Shown: positions 12,117-22,126, counted from the stretch's first letter. The stretch is DNA of 64,000 nucleotides from Phenylobacterium deserti (GCF_003254705.1 NZ_QFYR01000004.1:344341-408340), one strand, 5' to 3'. Notes: a model not told the origin generated them from the letters alone. Made by a program: numbers and translations.

Positions 12117-13318
12117 TTCAGCGCCAGCAGCCCTTCAATGGCGAAAGCTCGCGCATCCGCTTCGAGCCCGCTCTCGTGCAAAGCCCGAACGATGCGTGCC
12201 CGGTCGGCGATCGCCACGCCGCCCGTCCCGGCATCGGCAGCAGCCCAAAGCGCCAGCATCGCACTCTCCCCCATCAGCCGGTTTCGAGCGGCCGCCTCGA
12301 GCGCCAGATTACGGCCGATCGGCGTCTTGCCCTCTGGTGTTGTCAGGGCCGCGAGGCGTCCGCGGACATCCGCGCTGTCCCCCGCGGCGAAGGCGGAGGC
12401 CAGCAGGGCTGCGCCTTCCGCCCGCGCGCGGGTCTTGACGTCGGCCTTTGCGGCGTTGTCCAGCAGGCGCTGCAGCAACTCGACAGGAACAGCGCCGCCG
12501 CTGGCGAGGGCGCGCGCCGCCGCCAGGACATCGTCCTCTCCATCAGGGATGGTCCAGGTCAGCTCTGTGGGTTCCGCAGCAGCCAGCGCGGCGGCGACCG
12601 CCGGCGCAGGCTTGGCTGCGGAAAGGTCCAGGCCCAGGCTGCGAGAAAGGGCAAGGTCCAGGCCGTTGCGGAGTGATGCCGCGCCAGGGCTGCCGGCGCC
12701 GGCCAGCTTTGCGCTCATCAGACGGCCGTACACCGCATCCCGCGAGGTGCTATGGGCCAGGTCAAAGGTCAGCTGCGCCTGGGCGGTCTCGCCAGCGGTC
12801 GCCTGACAAAATGCGCGCAGCCTCAGCCAGTAGACGTCCTCCCGACCCACCGTCAGGGCCTGGCCAATGGCGCACGCGCGCGCATCGTCGCCTGCCAGCA
12901 GAGCGCTCTCCGCCGCGGCTCGGGAAAGCTCGGCGCTGCGGTCCACGCCCGGCGCGCGCGCCAGGATCGCGGCGGCCGCGCCCGGATCCCCCACCGCGGT
13001 CAGAGCCTGCGCCCGGGCGGCGGTCAGGCCGGCGTCCGCGCCGATCCCCCGCGGGCCAGGCGCGCCCGTCGCCAGCACGCGCCGTGCGAGGGCGGCGGCG
13101 GCCGGCGGAAGCGGCTTGCTGGCCAGCAGCGGCAGCACCTTGCCGACCGTGTCGATAGAGGCGCCCTGCCAGACGGTGGCGGGCAGTCCGGTCTGCCGTC
13201 CGGCGATCGAAAAGGCGTCCGGCGCCGCCAACGGCGCGACTTCGACGGCCTGGGCCAAGGCCGCGGCAGGCGCGGCGGTGAGGAGGAGCACGGCGGCCAG
13301 CGCAGGGAAACGCAACAT
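12113..13318 (-). CDS. Exported alpha-helical protein, unknown function
   Basis: 401 aa from the ATG at 13318. A signal peptide (about 1-24, ending ALAQAVEV) precedes an Ala/Leu-rich, wholly helical sequence that looks like degenerate TPR or solenoid repeats (RAQALTAVGDPGAAAAIL, ALLAGDDARACAIGQAL). No catalytic motif is visible. It shares a four-base overlap with xerD downstream and a 67-base divergent promoter region with aroK. The same frame stays open upstream, antisense to aroK, but that extension is a shadow. Confidence 0.75.
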   Translation of the reverse strand: MLRFPALAAVLLLTAAPAAALAQAVEVAPLAAPDAFSIAGRQTGLPATVWQGASIDTVGKVLPLLASKPLPPAAAALARRVLATGAPGPRGIGADAGLTAARAQALTAVGDPGAAAAILARAPGVDRSAELSRAAAESALLAGDDARACAIGQALTVGREDVYWLRLRAFCQATAGETAQAQLTFDLAHSTSRDAVYGRLMSAKLAGAGSPGAASLRNGLDLALSRSLGLDLSAAKPAPAVAAALAAAEPTELTWTIPDGEDDVLAAARALASGGAVPVELLQRLLDNAAKADVKTRARAEGAALLASAFAAGDSADVRGRLAALTTPEGKTPIGRNLALEAAARNRLMGESAMLALWAAADAGTGGVAIADRARIVRALHESGLEADARAFAIEGLLALK

Positions 13319-13385
13319 GTGCCGATCATACGCAAGCCCTGCGGTTGGCGCGAGGGCGCAGGCTCGTGTAAAGCCTTGGCCGCCC

Positions 13386-13934
13386 ATGGACCGTTTCGAA
13401 CCGCTGCGCCGCCGCACCATCGTCCTCGTGGGCCTGATGGGGGTTGGCAAGTCCAGTGTAGGGCGCAGGCTCGCCAGCGCCCTGGATCTGCCGTTCCGCG
13501 ATGCCGACAGCGAGGTCGAGACCGCCGCCGGTCGCTCGATCCCGGAGATCTTCGCCGATCTCGGCGAGCCCGCCTTTCGCGAGGGTGAGCGCCGGGTGAT
13601 CGCCCGTCTGCTGGAGTTGCCGCCGCACGTCTTGGCCACCGGGGGCGGCGCGTTCGTCAGCGCGGAAACACGAGACCTGATCAAGTCCAAGGCGATTTCG
13701 GTCTGGCTCAAGGCCGATCTGGAAGTTCTCGCCCGCCGGGTGGCGCGCAAGGACACGCGACCGCTGCTAGCCGGCAAAGACCCGCTGCAGGTCCTCAAGG
13801 CCCAGGCCGAGGCTCGCTACCCCACCTATGCGGAGGCCGACGTGACGGTGGAGACAGGCGACGCCGCTCACCACGTCACGGTGGACCAGATCATCCGCGC
13901 GCTCACCACACACCTGGAGTCTCAATCGCAATGA
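13386..13934 (+). CDS. aroK: Shikimate kinase
   Basis: 182 aa from the ATG at 13386. It phosphorylates shikimate at the 3-hydroxyl with ATP in the chorismate pathway. Walker A is [15 protein letters not shown] (about 16-30), the shikimate-binding DADSEVE follows at about 39, and ATGGGAF (about 85-91) and the lid KDTRPLL are also present. The stop overlaps the start of aroB as ATGA, so the two enzymes are translated together. Confidence 0.95.
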   Translation: MDRFEPLRRRTIVLVGLMGVGKSSVGRRLASALDLPFRDADSEVETAAGRSIPEIFADLGEPAFREGERRVIARLLELPPHVLATGGGAFVSAETRDLIKSKAISVWLKADLEVLARRVARKDTRPLLAGKDPLQVLKAQAEARYPTYAEADVTVETGDAAHHVTVDQIIRALTTHLESQSQ

Positions 13935-15040
13935 CGCGCACCGTCCGTGTGGGTCTGGGCGAGCGCGCCTATGACGTTGTCATCGGCTCCGGCCTGCAGG
14001 CCCAGGCCGGGGAGCGCATCGCGCCCCTCCTGAAGCGCAAGCGCCTGGCGGTGGTCAGCGACAGCACGGTCTGGAAGCTGCATGGCGAGGCGTTCACCGC
14101 AGCCCTGCAGGGCGCCGGGATCAGCGTCTCGCCGGTGATCGTACCGCCGGGGGAGCAGACCAAGAGCTTCGAAGGGCTGGCCGACGTATCCGACCGGCTG
14201 CTGGCGCTAGAGCTCGATCGTGGAGATCTGGTGGCTGCGTTCGGCGGCGGCGTGGTGGGCGACCTCGCCGGGTTTGCGGCCGCCATCTACAAGCGCGGCA
14301 TCGATTTCATCCAGATTCCCACCACCCTGCTGGCCCAGGTCGACTCCTCCGTCGGCGGCAAGACGGCGATCGACACACCGCGCGGCAAGAACCTCATCGG
14401 CGCCTTCCACCAGCCGCGGCTGGTGCTGGCGGACCTCGACGTCCTCTCGACCCTCTCCGACCGCGAAATGCGCGCCGGCTACGCCGAGGTCATCAAGTAT
14501 GGCTTGCTCGGCGACTTCGCCTTCTTCGAGTGGCTGGAGGCCAACGGCGCGCAGGTGCTGGCGCGCGAGCCGGCCGCCCTCGCTCACGCCGTGGCGCGCT
14601 CGGTCGAGATGAAGGCCGAGATCGTGGCCGAGGACGAGAAGGAACAGGGCCGGCGCGCCCTGCTCAACCTGGGTCACACCTTCGGTCACGCCCTGGAAGC
14701 GGAGACCGGCTACGGCGACGCGCTGCTGCATGGCGAAGCGGTCGCCGCCGGCTCAGCCATCGCTTTCCGTTTCTCAGCGAGCCAGGGCCTATGCTCTGCG
14801 CAGGACGCCCGCCGCGCGACGGACGCCATCGCCGCCGCCGGCCTGCCGACGCGCCTCGAGGAGACGGCCGGTCACCCTTATGGGGCCGAACAGCTCGTCC
14901 GCCACATGGGGCAGGACAAGAAGGCGGAGGGCGGACGGCTGACCTTCATCCTAGCCCGGGCCCTGGGCGACGCCTTTGTGGCCAAGGATGTGGACGCCGC
15001 AGCGGTGCGCAAGTTCCTGCAGGCCGAAGGCGCCGCCTGA
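13931..15040 (+). CDS. aroB: 3-Dehydroquinate synthase
   Basis: 369 aa. It converts DAHP to 3-dehydroquinate with NAD and a divalent metal, the second step of the shikimate pathway. The NAD site [40 protein letters not shown] and the metal-binding [11 protein letters not shown] and LLHGEAVA histidines and Glu are all intact. It is coupled to aroK by ATGA. The 305-base gap after it (15041-15345) contains no ORF or hairpin that I can support. Confidence 0.97.
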   Translation: MTRTVRVGLGERAYDVVIGSGLQAQAGERIAPLLKRKRLAVVSDSTVWKLHGEAFTAALQGAGISVSPVIVPPGEQTKSFEGLADVSDRLLALELDRGDLVAAFGGGVVGDLAGFAAAIYKRGIDFIQIPTTLLAQVDSSVGGKTAIDTPRGKNLIGAFHQPRLVLADLDVLSTLSDREMRAGYAEVIKYGLLGDFAFFEWLEANGAQVLAREPAALAHAVARSVEMKAEIVAEDEKEQGRRALLNLGHTFGHALEAETGYGDALLHGEAVAAGSAIAFRFSASQGLCSAQDARRATDAIAAAGLPTRLEETAGHPYGAEQLVRHMGQDKKAEGGRLTFILARALGDAFVAKDVDAAAVRKFLQAEGAA

Positions 15041-15345
15041 CAGGAAGCCGGTCACCCGCCGCATCCGAAAGTTGAAGCTTGGCTGGAGATTTCGGCGGCC
15101 GCGCGCTTGACCGTCGCCCCGAAAAGGCGATCTCGTCGGAACCAACGAGGGGCGTCAACACTTTAGCTAAGCTTGCTCGATCGGGGGATCGTCCGCCCAA
15201 TGTCCGTTATTTTCGCCGTCACGCCCCGGAACGGGACGGCCGCCTGCCTGCATTCGAAGGCAAAGCGGGTCGCGGGGCTTGACGCGGCATCGGATGGGCT
15301 GTCTTGCCGGTCGGCGACGCTGCAGCACGCCTTGGAGCCAGAAGA

Positions 15346-15732
15346 ATGAACAACGACGCGGCCAAGCTTGAAGGCCTGCGCGTCCTCGTGGTCGAGGACG
15401 AAATGATGGTGTCGATGCTGATCGAGGACATGCTGACCGACCTCGGCTGCACGGTCGTTGGCCCGGCATCCCGCCTGGACGAAGCGCTGGAATTGGCCAA
15501 GGGCGCGGATCTCGATTGCGCCGTGCTGGACGTGAACCTGGGTGGGCAGCCGATCTTCCCGGTCGCCGATGTGCTGCGCCAGAAGGGCGCGCCGTTCGCG
15601 TTTGCGACGGGCTATGGCGACGCCGGTTTGCGCGACGTCGACAAGGGATCGCCTGTGCTGCAGAAGCCGTTCCGCGAAAGCGACCTGGCGCGCATCCTCG
15701 GAGAGCTGCGCGCCGCGGTCGGATCCGCCTAA
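15346..15732 (+). CDS. Stand-alone response regulator receiver protein
   Basis: 128 aa from the ATG at 15346 (Shine-Dalgarno GGAG about ten bases upstream). A single REC domain fills the protein: VLVVEDEMM acidic pocket, phospho-acceptor Asp in CAVLDVNLGG, Thr in FATGYGD, and Lys in VLQKPFRE. There is no output domain, so it should act by protein-protein contact, in the CpdR/DivK style. No kinase is adjacent. Its TAA shares bases with the stop of a tiny convergent ORF. Confidence 0.88.
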   Translation: MNNDAAKLEGLRVLVVEDEMMVSMLIEDMLTDLGCTVVGPASRLDEALELAKGADLDCAVLDVNLGGQPIFPVADVLRQKGAPFAFATGYGDAGLRDVDKGSPVLQKPFRESDLARILGELRAAVGSA

Positions 15733-15815
15733 AGGTAGCTCAGAACCCAGCCGGGCGAGCCCAGCACAATGGTCAGGGCGCCCGCCAGGCAGACGAGCGG
15801 CAGCAGCAGTTTCAC
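15729..15815 (-). CDS. 28-aa hydrophobic membrane peptide
   Basis: A GTG start at 15815 gives VKLLLPLVCLAG..., a single hydrophobic segment across almost the whole peptide, ending VLSYL and TAG. A clear Shine-Dalgarno, GAGGAG, lies seven bases before the GTG. The stop codon overlaps the stop of the response-regulator gene on the other strand. The strong ribosome site and all-hydrophobic composition support it being real. Function unknown; single-span stress or toxin-like peptides of this size are known. Confidence 0.5.
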   Translation of the reverse strand: MKLLLPLVCLAGALTIVLGSPGWVLSYL

Positions 15816-15939
15816 GTCCCGTCTCCTCGACAATCCCGAACGATGTTCCGTCGGGACGCGGGAGATAGGGTCAAGGCTGCGGCTGCGCCATATCCGTTTC
15901 GGCAGAACTGTTCTGCAGAAATGTTGAGGCGCGGATCAG

Positions 15940-16212
15940 CTAGGCTTCGCCCGGGGCCACTGCGCGGACGGATAAGGCGTGCACGGGGCCGGCAAGCTCC
16001 TCGGCAAGGGCCTTGTAGACCATCCGCTGGCGCATGACCTTGGGCGCACCGGCGAAGGCCTGCGCCTCGATCAGCACGTTGAAGTGGCTCTCGCCGCCTT
16101 CGCGTGCGCCTGCGTGGCCATGGTGGCGCGCGGAATCGTCCTGGATCTCCAGCCGGGTGGGCTGAAACGCTGCCGTAAGCTTGTTGTGGATGGCATCGAT
16201 TATGGCGCCCAT
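15940..16212 (-). CDS. bolA: BolA family protein
   Basis: 90 aa from the ATG at 16212; a TTG at 16227 would add five residues and has no better ribosome site. BolA proteins bind monothiol glutaredoxins and [2Fe-2S] clusters and can bind nucleic acid. RLEIQDDSARHHGHAG and ESHFNVLI carry the conserved histidines, followed by RQRMVYKALAEEL and VHALSVRA. It is divergent from the J-domain gene across only 53 bases, a pairing familiar in alphaproteobacteria. Confidence 0.92.
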   Translation of the reverse strand: MGAIIDAIHNKLTAAFQPTRLEIQDDSARHHGHAGAREGGESHFNVLIEAQAFAGAPKVMRQRMVYKALAEELAGPVHALSVRAVAPGEA

Positions 16213-16265
16213 GGCTCTGATCTTCAATTCTTGAACGGGACTTTCTCCCCCCCATACTCCCGCGA

Positions 16266-16925
16266 ATGCCGTCTGCTTTTCAATACAGGCCCAAGTTCAA
16301 GGACATCCGTGTTCGGCCGCCGTCCGAACAGGAGGACAAGACCGCCGAGGATGTCCACGCCCTCAAGCCGGGCGAGCGGGCCTGCGACCATCCCGGTTGC
16401 CGGCGCGCAGCCAGCGCGCGTGCGCCCAAGTCGCGGCAGATGCTGAACGAGCACTACTGGTTCTGTCAGCCTCACGCGGCGGAGTACAATCGCAACTGGA
16501 ACTTCTTCGCCGGGATGACCGAGGCGCAGGTGCGCCAGCATCAGCAGGACGAGCTGTTCACCGGCGGCCGCCCGACCTGGGAAATGAAGGCCAGCAACGC
16601 TTCCCGCGAGGCCGCCGCCTTCGCCGCCAAGTTCGGCAAGGGCGAGGGCTATCGCGATCCCTTCAACATGTTCGGCGCCGACGCTGGCGGCGCCCGCCCG
16701 CCTCCGCCGGAGCCGCAGGGTCGCCAGCTGGGCAAGATCGAGCGCAACGCCCTGGCCGAACTCGACCTCGACCAGGACGCCGAAAGCGCTCAGATCCGCG
16801 CGCGCTACACCGAGCTGGTGCGGCGGCTGCACCCGGACGCCAACGGCGGCGACCGCGCTGGCGAAGGCCGTCTGCAGAAGGTGATCAAGGCCTACCAGTC
16901 GCTCCGCAAGGCAGGGATGGTCTAG
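16266..16925 (+). CDS. J-domain (DnaJ-like) protein
   Basis: 219 aa. The C-terminal 65 residues form a J domain with the signature HPD (RRLHPDANGGDR, about 190-201). The N-terminal half, with CDHPGCRRAA and a later Cys/His pair (FCQPH), looks like a small zinc-binding unit. J domains stimulate Hsp70 ATPase. In many alphaproteobacteria this gene lies between bolA and cobS-cobT; here cobS comes only 9 kb later. It starts 53 bases from bolA. Confidence 0.88.
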   Translation: MPSAFQYRPKFKDIRVRPPSEQEDKTAEDVHALKPGERACDHPGCRRAASARAPKSRQMLNEHYWFCQPHAAEYNRNWNFFAGMTEAQVRQHQQDELFTGGRPTWEMKASNASREAAAFAAKFGKGEGYRDPFNMFGADAGGARPPPPEPQGRQLGKIERNALAELDLDQDAESAQIRARYTELVRRLHPDANGGDRAGEGRLQKVIKAYQSLRKAGMV

Positions 16926-16930
16926 CGGCG

Positions 16931-16968
16931 CTGCGTCACAGCCGCCGCTCGTGACAAAAGCGTCGCAG
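16931..16968 (+). promoter_or_regulatory. Inverted repeat upstream of the PhoX-like gene
   Basis: GTCAC (16935-16939) and GTGAC (16951-16955) are separated by 11 bases and nested inside CTGCG/CGCAG. It lies 45-80 bases before the PhoX-like start and could be an operator. GTCAC and TTGTCAC resemble Pho half-sites, but they are inverted instead of directly repeated, so I do not call it a Pho box. Confidence 0.3.
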
Positions 16969-17012
16969 CGGAGGAGTAGTGCGCGCTCGAGTTCCTCCGT
17001 CGAGAGTTCCTG

Positions 17013-18431
17013 ATGTCCGCGTCCCGCCGCACCGTTCTTGCTTCTGCCGCCGGTCTCGCTTTCCTGGGCGCGTCGCGCATCGCCAACGCGGACGCAGGCC
17101 TGCCGCCCACGCCGTACAAGAGCGAGGTCTTCGGCTACGGGCCGCTGCGGCCTGACCCTGCCGGCCTCTTCGACCTGCCCGAGGGATTCTCCTACAAGAT
17201 CGTCTCGCGTTTCGGCGAGCCGATGAGCGACGGCTTCACCACACCGGGCAAGATGGACGGCATGTACGCCTTCCCGGGCGGGGGCGACCTCGTGCGGCTG
17301 GTCCGCAACCACGAACTCAACCCCGCCGACATCCCGATCAGCGCCTATGGCGCGGATGGCGCCCTCGCCTCGCGCCTGGGCGCCGATCGTCCCTACGATC
17401 GCCTGCTGGACGGCAAGCCCGCGCCGGGCGGCACCACGACTGTGGTCTGGGACCTTCGGGCCCAGCGCATGGTGTCCAGCCATGTCAGCCTGGCGGGCAC
17501 CAGCACCAACTGTGCGGGCGGCCACACCCCCTGGGGCTCCTGGCTCACCTGCGAAGAGACCGTCGAGGTCGGCGGCCGCCGGACCCAGAAGGCGCACGGC
17601 TGGGTGTTCGAGGTGCCCGCTGGCTTGAACACGCCGGCCGACCCGACGCCGATCACCGGCATGGGCCGCTTCCGGCACGAGGCTGTGGCCATCGACCCGC
17701 GCACGGGCATCGCCTACCTGACAGAGGACGAAGGCGACGGTCGCGGCCTGTTCTACCGCTTCCTTCCCAACGACCGCCGCAAGCCGCAGTCCGGCGGCCG
17801 GCTGCAAGCACTGGGCTTTGCGGAAGGCGCCGACGCCGATCCGCGCAACTGGACCGGACGCTACCTGGATCCAGGCCAGAGCCGCCCGGTTCGCTGGATC
17901 GACGTGGATGGCGTCGACAATCCCGACAACGACCTGCGCGACCGGGGCCACGCCGCCGGCGCGGCCTGGTTCGCCCGCGGCGAAGGCGTCTTTTGGGGCG
18001 ACGGAGAGCTGTTCTTCACCTGCACCAGCGGCGGTCCGGAAAAGTACGGCCAGATCTTCCGCTACCGACCGAGCGCCCATGAAGGCCAGGCCGGCGAGCG
18101 TGACGCGCCGGGGCAGATCCAGCTTTTCGTGGAGCCGCGCGACGCCGACCTGATGCGCATGTGCGACAACATCGCCGTGGCGCCCTGGGGGCACCTCATC
18201 GTCTGCGAGGACAAGGACAAGGGCTCGGTGAACTTCCTCAAGGCGGTGACGCCTGAAGGGAAGATCTACACCATCGGCCGCAACGCCCATCCGGGCGACG
18301 GGGACGTCGGCGGCAATTCCGAACTGGCAGGCTGCTGCTTCTCGCCCGACGGCACGACGCTGTTCGTGAACGTCTACCGCCCGGGCATGACCCTGGCGAT
18401 CCGAGGGCCCTGGAGCCGTTTCCGCGCCTGA
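17013..18431 (+). CDS. PhoX-like (DUF839) alkaline phosphatase family protein
   Basis: 472 aa. The twin-arginine signal MSASRRTVLASAAGLAFLGA implies export folded, probably with metal. DUF839/PhoX proteins are calcium- and iron-dependent phosphatases. Blocks seen include NHELNPADIP, TSTNCAGGHTPWGSWLTCEE (with the cysteine pair and Glu typical of PhoX), RFRHEAVAID, YLTEDEGDG and FVNVYRPGMT. The function is probably periplasmic phosphate release from organic phosphates. The next gene also has a twin-arginine N-terminus. Confidence 0.85.
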   Translation: MSASRRTVLASAAGLAFLGASRIANADAGLPPTPYKSEVFGYGPLRPDPAGLFDLPEGFSYKIVSRFGEPMSDGFTTPGKMDGMYAFPGGGDLVRLVRNHELNPADIPISAYGADGALASRLGADRPYDRLLDGKPAPGGTTTVVWDLRAQRMVSSHVSLAGTSTNCAGGHTPWGSWLTCEETVEVGGRRTQKAHGWVFEVPAGLNTPADPTPITGMGRFRHEAVAIDPRTGIAYLTEDEGDGRGLFYRFLPNDRRKPQSGGRLQALGFAEGADADPRNWTGRYLDPGQSRPVRWIDVDGVDNPDNDLRDRGHAAGAAWFARGEGVFWGDGELFFTCTSGGPEKYGQIFRYRPSAHEGQAGERDAPGQIQLFVEPRDADLMRMCDNIAVAPWGHLIVCEDKDKGSVNFLKAVTPEGKIYTIGRNAHPGDGDVGGNSELAGCCFSPDGTTLFVNVYRPGMTLAIRGPWSRFRA

Positions 18432-18524
18432 GGCAGGCTCAGCTTGTGAGGCAAGCTGGGCGGTGGCAGCATCCGCCGCCTAGCCGCCGGCCCTCGCCGC
18501 GGCGTCGCAAGCTTCGGAACACCG

Positions 18525-20450
18525 ATGAACCGCCGTACAGTCGTGCAGGCCGCGCAGGCCGCCCTGCTCACCGCCCTCGCGCCCGCCGGCGCCTGGGCGC
18601 AGGCCCGCGCCTCCGCCACGCCGTTCGAGGCGCTGCGCGATCGCTACTTCGTGGGCGCGTTGCGCTTCAATCCGGTGACGGCCACCTATCTGGGCGGCGA
18701 CGCCTATGCGCCCGAGCTGGCTGACAGCAACGCTCGACTGCGGGACTACCGTCCCGCGGCCCTCGCAGGTGAACTCGCCTTCTATCGGCAGATCCAGACG
18801 GCCCATGCCGCCACTCGTCCGCAGACGCTCGCCCCCCAGCTGCGCATCGACCACGAGGTGATGGGCGCCCAGTTGGCCTTCATCATCCGCCAGCTGGAGC
18901 GGCGCTATCACCAGCGGGCCGTCGACACCTACGTCGCCGAGCCCTTCCGCGGCCTCGACTGGCAGATCCAGCAGATGACCGACGCCGGCGGGGGGCGGCT
19001 CGGAACCCAGGCCGAATGGGCGCTCGCCATCCGCCGCACGCAGGTCGTTCCCGCCTATGTCCAGGCTGCGAAGGCCAACCTTCAGGCCGGCATCGCCGCC
19101 GGCAATCGGCCGGACTGGCGGATGGTCGAGCGCGACGGCGTCGGCGGCTCCAAGACCAACGCCGAGTACTTCCGCAAGACCTTGCCCGATCTCGCCCGCG
19201 GCTACCTGGGCGATCGCCCGTTCGCGGCCGCAGCGCTCAGCCAACTGACGGCTGCCGGCGAGGCTGCAGCCCGCGCGTGGGACGAATTCGGCGCCTTCCT
19301 GACCACCGCCTTTGCAGGCGATCGGCAGGACCGGTTCGCCGCGGGCGTCGAGGATTACGAATGGCGGGTGCGCAACAACCTGCGCGACCGCCGCTCGGCC
19401 GCCGAGCTCTTCGCCTATGGCCAGCAACAAGTCGCTCTTTACCAAGGCCGCATGTTCGAGGTGGCGGAACAGGTCGCGCGCGAGGCCGGTCTGAACCTCT
19501 CCTTCGCCACCCCGGAGGCGAAGAACGCCTCGGTGCGGGCGGTTATGGAGCACCTCTCCAAGGACTCGCCCAAGTCTGACGCCGAACTGCTGCAGTGGTA
19601 CGTCGATACTGGCCGCCGGGCCGTCCAGTACGGGCGCGAGCGGCAGCTGTTCGACATCCCGGCGGACTACCGGCTGGACGTGGTCGAGACGCCGCCGGTC
19701 CTGCGCGCCACGATCGACGCCGCCTACTATCCGGCTCCGCCGTTCAAGAAGACCGGCGTCGGCCGCTTCTATCTCACCCTGACCGGCGATGATCCGGCGG
19801 CGCTGGCCCTGAACAACCGGGCGTCCGTGGCCGACACGGCGATCCACGAGGGCTTCCCCGGCCACGACTGGCACTTCAAGTACATGACGCAGCACGCGGC
19901 CGAGATCAGCAACATCCGCTGGCTGACGCCGGGCGCGGTGGAGGACTCTTCGGCCATGTGGTCCGACAGCCCGGCCACGGAAGGCTGGGGTCTCTACTCC
20001 GAGGAGCTGATGAGCGAGCCCGCCCCTGGGCGACCCTACGGCTTCTACACGCCGGGAGAGTACCTGTACGAACTCCAGGGCCAGCTGATGCGGGCGGTGC
20101 GCATCGTCGTCGATGTGGGCATCCACACAGGTCGGATGAGCTTTGACGAGGCGGTGGACTACTTCAACGCCAACCACGCCTTCTATCCGGGCGCCCGCCA
20201 GAAGGCCGGGCAGGACCCGACCGCCCGCGCGCTAACCGTGACGGCTCAACGAGCCATCTACCGCTACAGCAAGTGGCCGACCCAGGCGATCACCTACAAT
20301 TTGGGCAAGGCCGCGATCATCGCCCTGCGCGAGGACTACAAGGCCGCCCGGGGTTCGGCCTACAGCGCCAAGGACTTCCACGAGCGGCTGATGCGCATGG
20401 GTACGATCCCCGCGGCCTATATCCGCGAGGCGTTCCTGTCCGCAGCTTGA
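18525..20450 (+). CDS. DUF885 family metallopeptidase-like protein
   Basis: 641 aa. The N-terminus MNRRTVVQAAQAALLTALA reads as a twin-arginine or lipid-free signal cleaved after AWAQA. DUF885 proteins carry an HExxH-like zinc site; here it is AIHEGFPGHDWHF (about 443-455), with a further Glu-bearing TEGWGLYSEEL and PGEYLYELQGQL downstream, as in the family. Peptidase or peptide-amidase activity is expected but not proven. A CAGCTTG/CAAGCTG hairpin lies at 18440-18458 before the gene, without a T tract. Confidence 0.82.
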   Translation: MNRRTVVQAAQAALLTALAPAGAWAQARASATPFEALRDRYFVGALRFNPVTATYLGGDAYAPELADSNARLRDYRPAALAGELAFYRQIQTAHAATRPQTLAPQLRIDHEVMGAQLAFIIRQLERRYHQRAVDTYVAEPFRGLDWQIQQMTDAGGGRLGTQAEWALAIRRTQVVPAYVQAAKANLQAGIAAGNRPDWRMVERDGVGGSKTNAEYFRKTLPDLARGYLGDRPFAAAALSQLTAAGEAAARAWDEFGAFLTTAFAGDRQDRFAAGVEDYEWRVRNNLRDRRSAAELFAYGQQQVALYQGRMFEVAEQVAREAGLNLSFATPEAKNASVRAVMEHLSKDSPKSDAELLQWYVDTGRRAVQYGRERQLFDIPADYRLDVVETPPVLRATIDAAYYPAPPFKKTGVGRFYLTLTGDDPAALALNNRASVADTAIHEGFPGHDWHFKYMTQHAAEISNIRWLTPGAVEDSSAMWSDSPATEGWGLYSEELMSEPAPGRPYGFYTPGEYLYELQGQLMRAVRIVVDVGIHTGRMSFDEAVDYFNANHAFYPGARQKAGQDPTARALTVTAQRAIYRYSKWPTQAITYNLGKAAIIALREDYKAARGSAYSAKDFHERLMRMGTIPAAYIREAFLSAA

Positions 20451-20596
20451 GGCCGTGCCCGCCGCGCTCCGCATCCGGCGATCACATTTTCGCAAGCTGA
20501 GCCGCGAGACGGAAACAACGGCTCCGCTTCCCAGGTTGGGCGTCGGTGCTGCCGCTACGGCAGCGCTGTGGCTGTTCAGAAAACTGGGTTGGGAAA

Positions 20597-20866
<270 letters not shown>

Positions 20867-20874
20867 CGCACTTC

Positions 20875-20911
20875 GCCACCTCGCCGGTTCATCGCCGGCG
20901 GGGTGGCTTTT
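20875..20911 (+). terminator. Intrinsic terminator after the glycine-rich gene
   Basis: GCCACCTCGCCGG (20875-20887) pairs with 20895-20907 (one G.T pair), loop of seven, then TTTT. It separates the glycine-rich gene from the convergent aminotransferase. Confidence 0.85.
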
Positions 20912-20923
20912 CCCCTACGGAGA

Positions 20924-22069
20924 TCAGGCGGCGACCCGCGCCCGCGCAGCGGCGAACCACGGGATAAGCCGCCGGATGGCTTCCTCGATCTGCGGCGTCG
21001 AAACCGCAAAGCTCATACGGAAAAAGCGCCGCCCTTCGACTGGATCGAAGTCCACGCCCGGAGCCGTGGCCACGCCCGTGTCCCGCAGCAGTTGCTGGCA
21101 GAAGGCGAGGCTGTCGTCGGTGAGCTTGCCAATGTCCGCCCATATGTAAAAGGCCCCGTCCGGCGGCGCGATCCGGTCCAACCCGAGCTCCGGCAAGGCG
21201 TCGAGCAACAGCTGGCGGTTCCGGCGATAGACCGCCACGTGTCCCTCCAGCTCGTCCCGCGCGTCCATGGCCACCAGGCCCGCGTGCTGGCTGAGCGACG
21301 GCGCGGTCAGGAACATGTTGTTGGCATAGGCGCGCGCGGTGTGAACCTGCGCGGCGGGAACGACGAGCCAGCCCAGGCGCCAGGCGACCATGCTGAAGTA
21401 CTTCGAGAAGCTGTTGACGATGAGCGCCTGCGGCTCGAACTCCAGCATCGAGCGCGCCGGCCCGACGTAGCTCAGGCCATGGTAGATCTCGTCGGAGATG
21501 ATGCGGATCCCGCGCTCGCGGCACACCCGGGCGATGGCCTCCAGCTCCTGCGGTTCGATCACCGTGCCGGTGGGATTGGCGGGGCTCGCCACGATCACTC
21601 CGGCCGGCGCGGGCTCCAGCTCCGCCAGGTGCTGCGCCGTGAGCTGATAGCGGTCCTCCGGTCCGCAGGCGATCTCCACCGGAACCATCCGCAGGCCCTT
21701 CAGGACGTTGCGATAGGCGACATAGCCGGGCCGGGCGAGCGCGATGCGATCGCCGGGCTCAAAACTCGACGCCAGCGCCAGCACCAGGGCCGGGGAAGCG
21801 CCGCAGGTCAGCAGCACCTGCTCGGCGGCGATCTCGACCCCGTAGCTATCCTGGTAGTGCCGAGCGATCCGCGCCTTGAGCGCCGGGCTTTCCCAGTAAC
21901 CCATCGGGTCAACGTCCAGCACCTCATGCGTCCGGGCGATCGCCGCCACCGGCGCGCCGGTGGAGGGCTGGCCGAACTCCATGTGGATGATGGAGCGACC
22001 TTCGGCCTTCAGCTCGTGCGCCAGCCGGCTGATGGCGATGGCGTGAAAGGGTTCGATCTCGGCGGACAT
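20924..22069 (-). CDS. Class I/II aminotransferase
   Basis: 381 aa fold-type I PLP enzyme. MEFGQPSTGAP, GYWESPALKARIA, CGASPALVLAL, ASPANPTGTVI, SDEIYHGLSY and SFSKYFSMVAWRLGW (Schiff-base Lys) are the classical blocks, and FFRMSFAV holds the substrate Arg. It resembles aspartate/aromatic or alanine-type aminotransferases; the amino donor is not readable. It diverges from the DHH-uvsE operon over 57 bases. Confidence 0.88.
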   Translation of the reverse strand: MSAEIEPFHAIAISRLAHELKAEGRSIIHMEFGQPSTGAPVAAIARTHEVLDVDPMGYWESPALKARIARHYQDSYGVEIAAEQVLLTCGASPALVLALASSFEPGDRIALARPGYVAYRNVLKGLRMVPVEIACGPEDRYQLTAQHLAELEPAPAGVIVASPANPTGTVIEPQELEAIARVCRERGIRIISDEIYHGLSYVGPARSMLEFEPQALIVNSFSKYFSMVAWRLGWLVVPAAQVHTARAYANNMFLTAPSLSQHAGLVAMDARDELEGHVAVYRRNRQLLLDALPELGLDRIAPPDGAFYIWADIGKLTDDSLAFCQQLLRDTGVATAPGVDFDPVEGRRFFRMSFAVSTPQIEEAIRRLIPWFAAARARVAA

Positions 22070-22126
22070 GCCCCCTCGCCTACGCCGGTTCTGCGCTGAA
22101 CGCCATGCGACGCCCCGGCGCGAATT

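Noticed and set aside
16931..16968. Pho box before the PhoX-like gene
   Set aside because: The half-site-like GTCAC elements are inverted, with no 11-base direct repeat, unlike the arrays at 53.3 and 55.5 kb.
16224..20177. Two long minus-strand frames (688 and 565 codons) opposite the J-domain, PhoX and DUF885 genes
   Set aside because: Both are mirrors of well-recognised plus-strand families.
20461..20545. EcfG promoter before the glycine-rich gene
   Set aside because: The sequence reads GGAAAC, not GGAAC, and there is no CGTT at the right distance.
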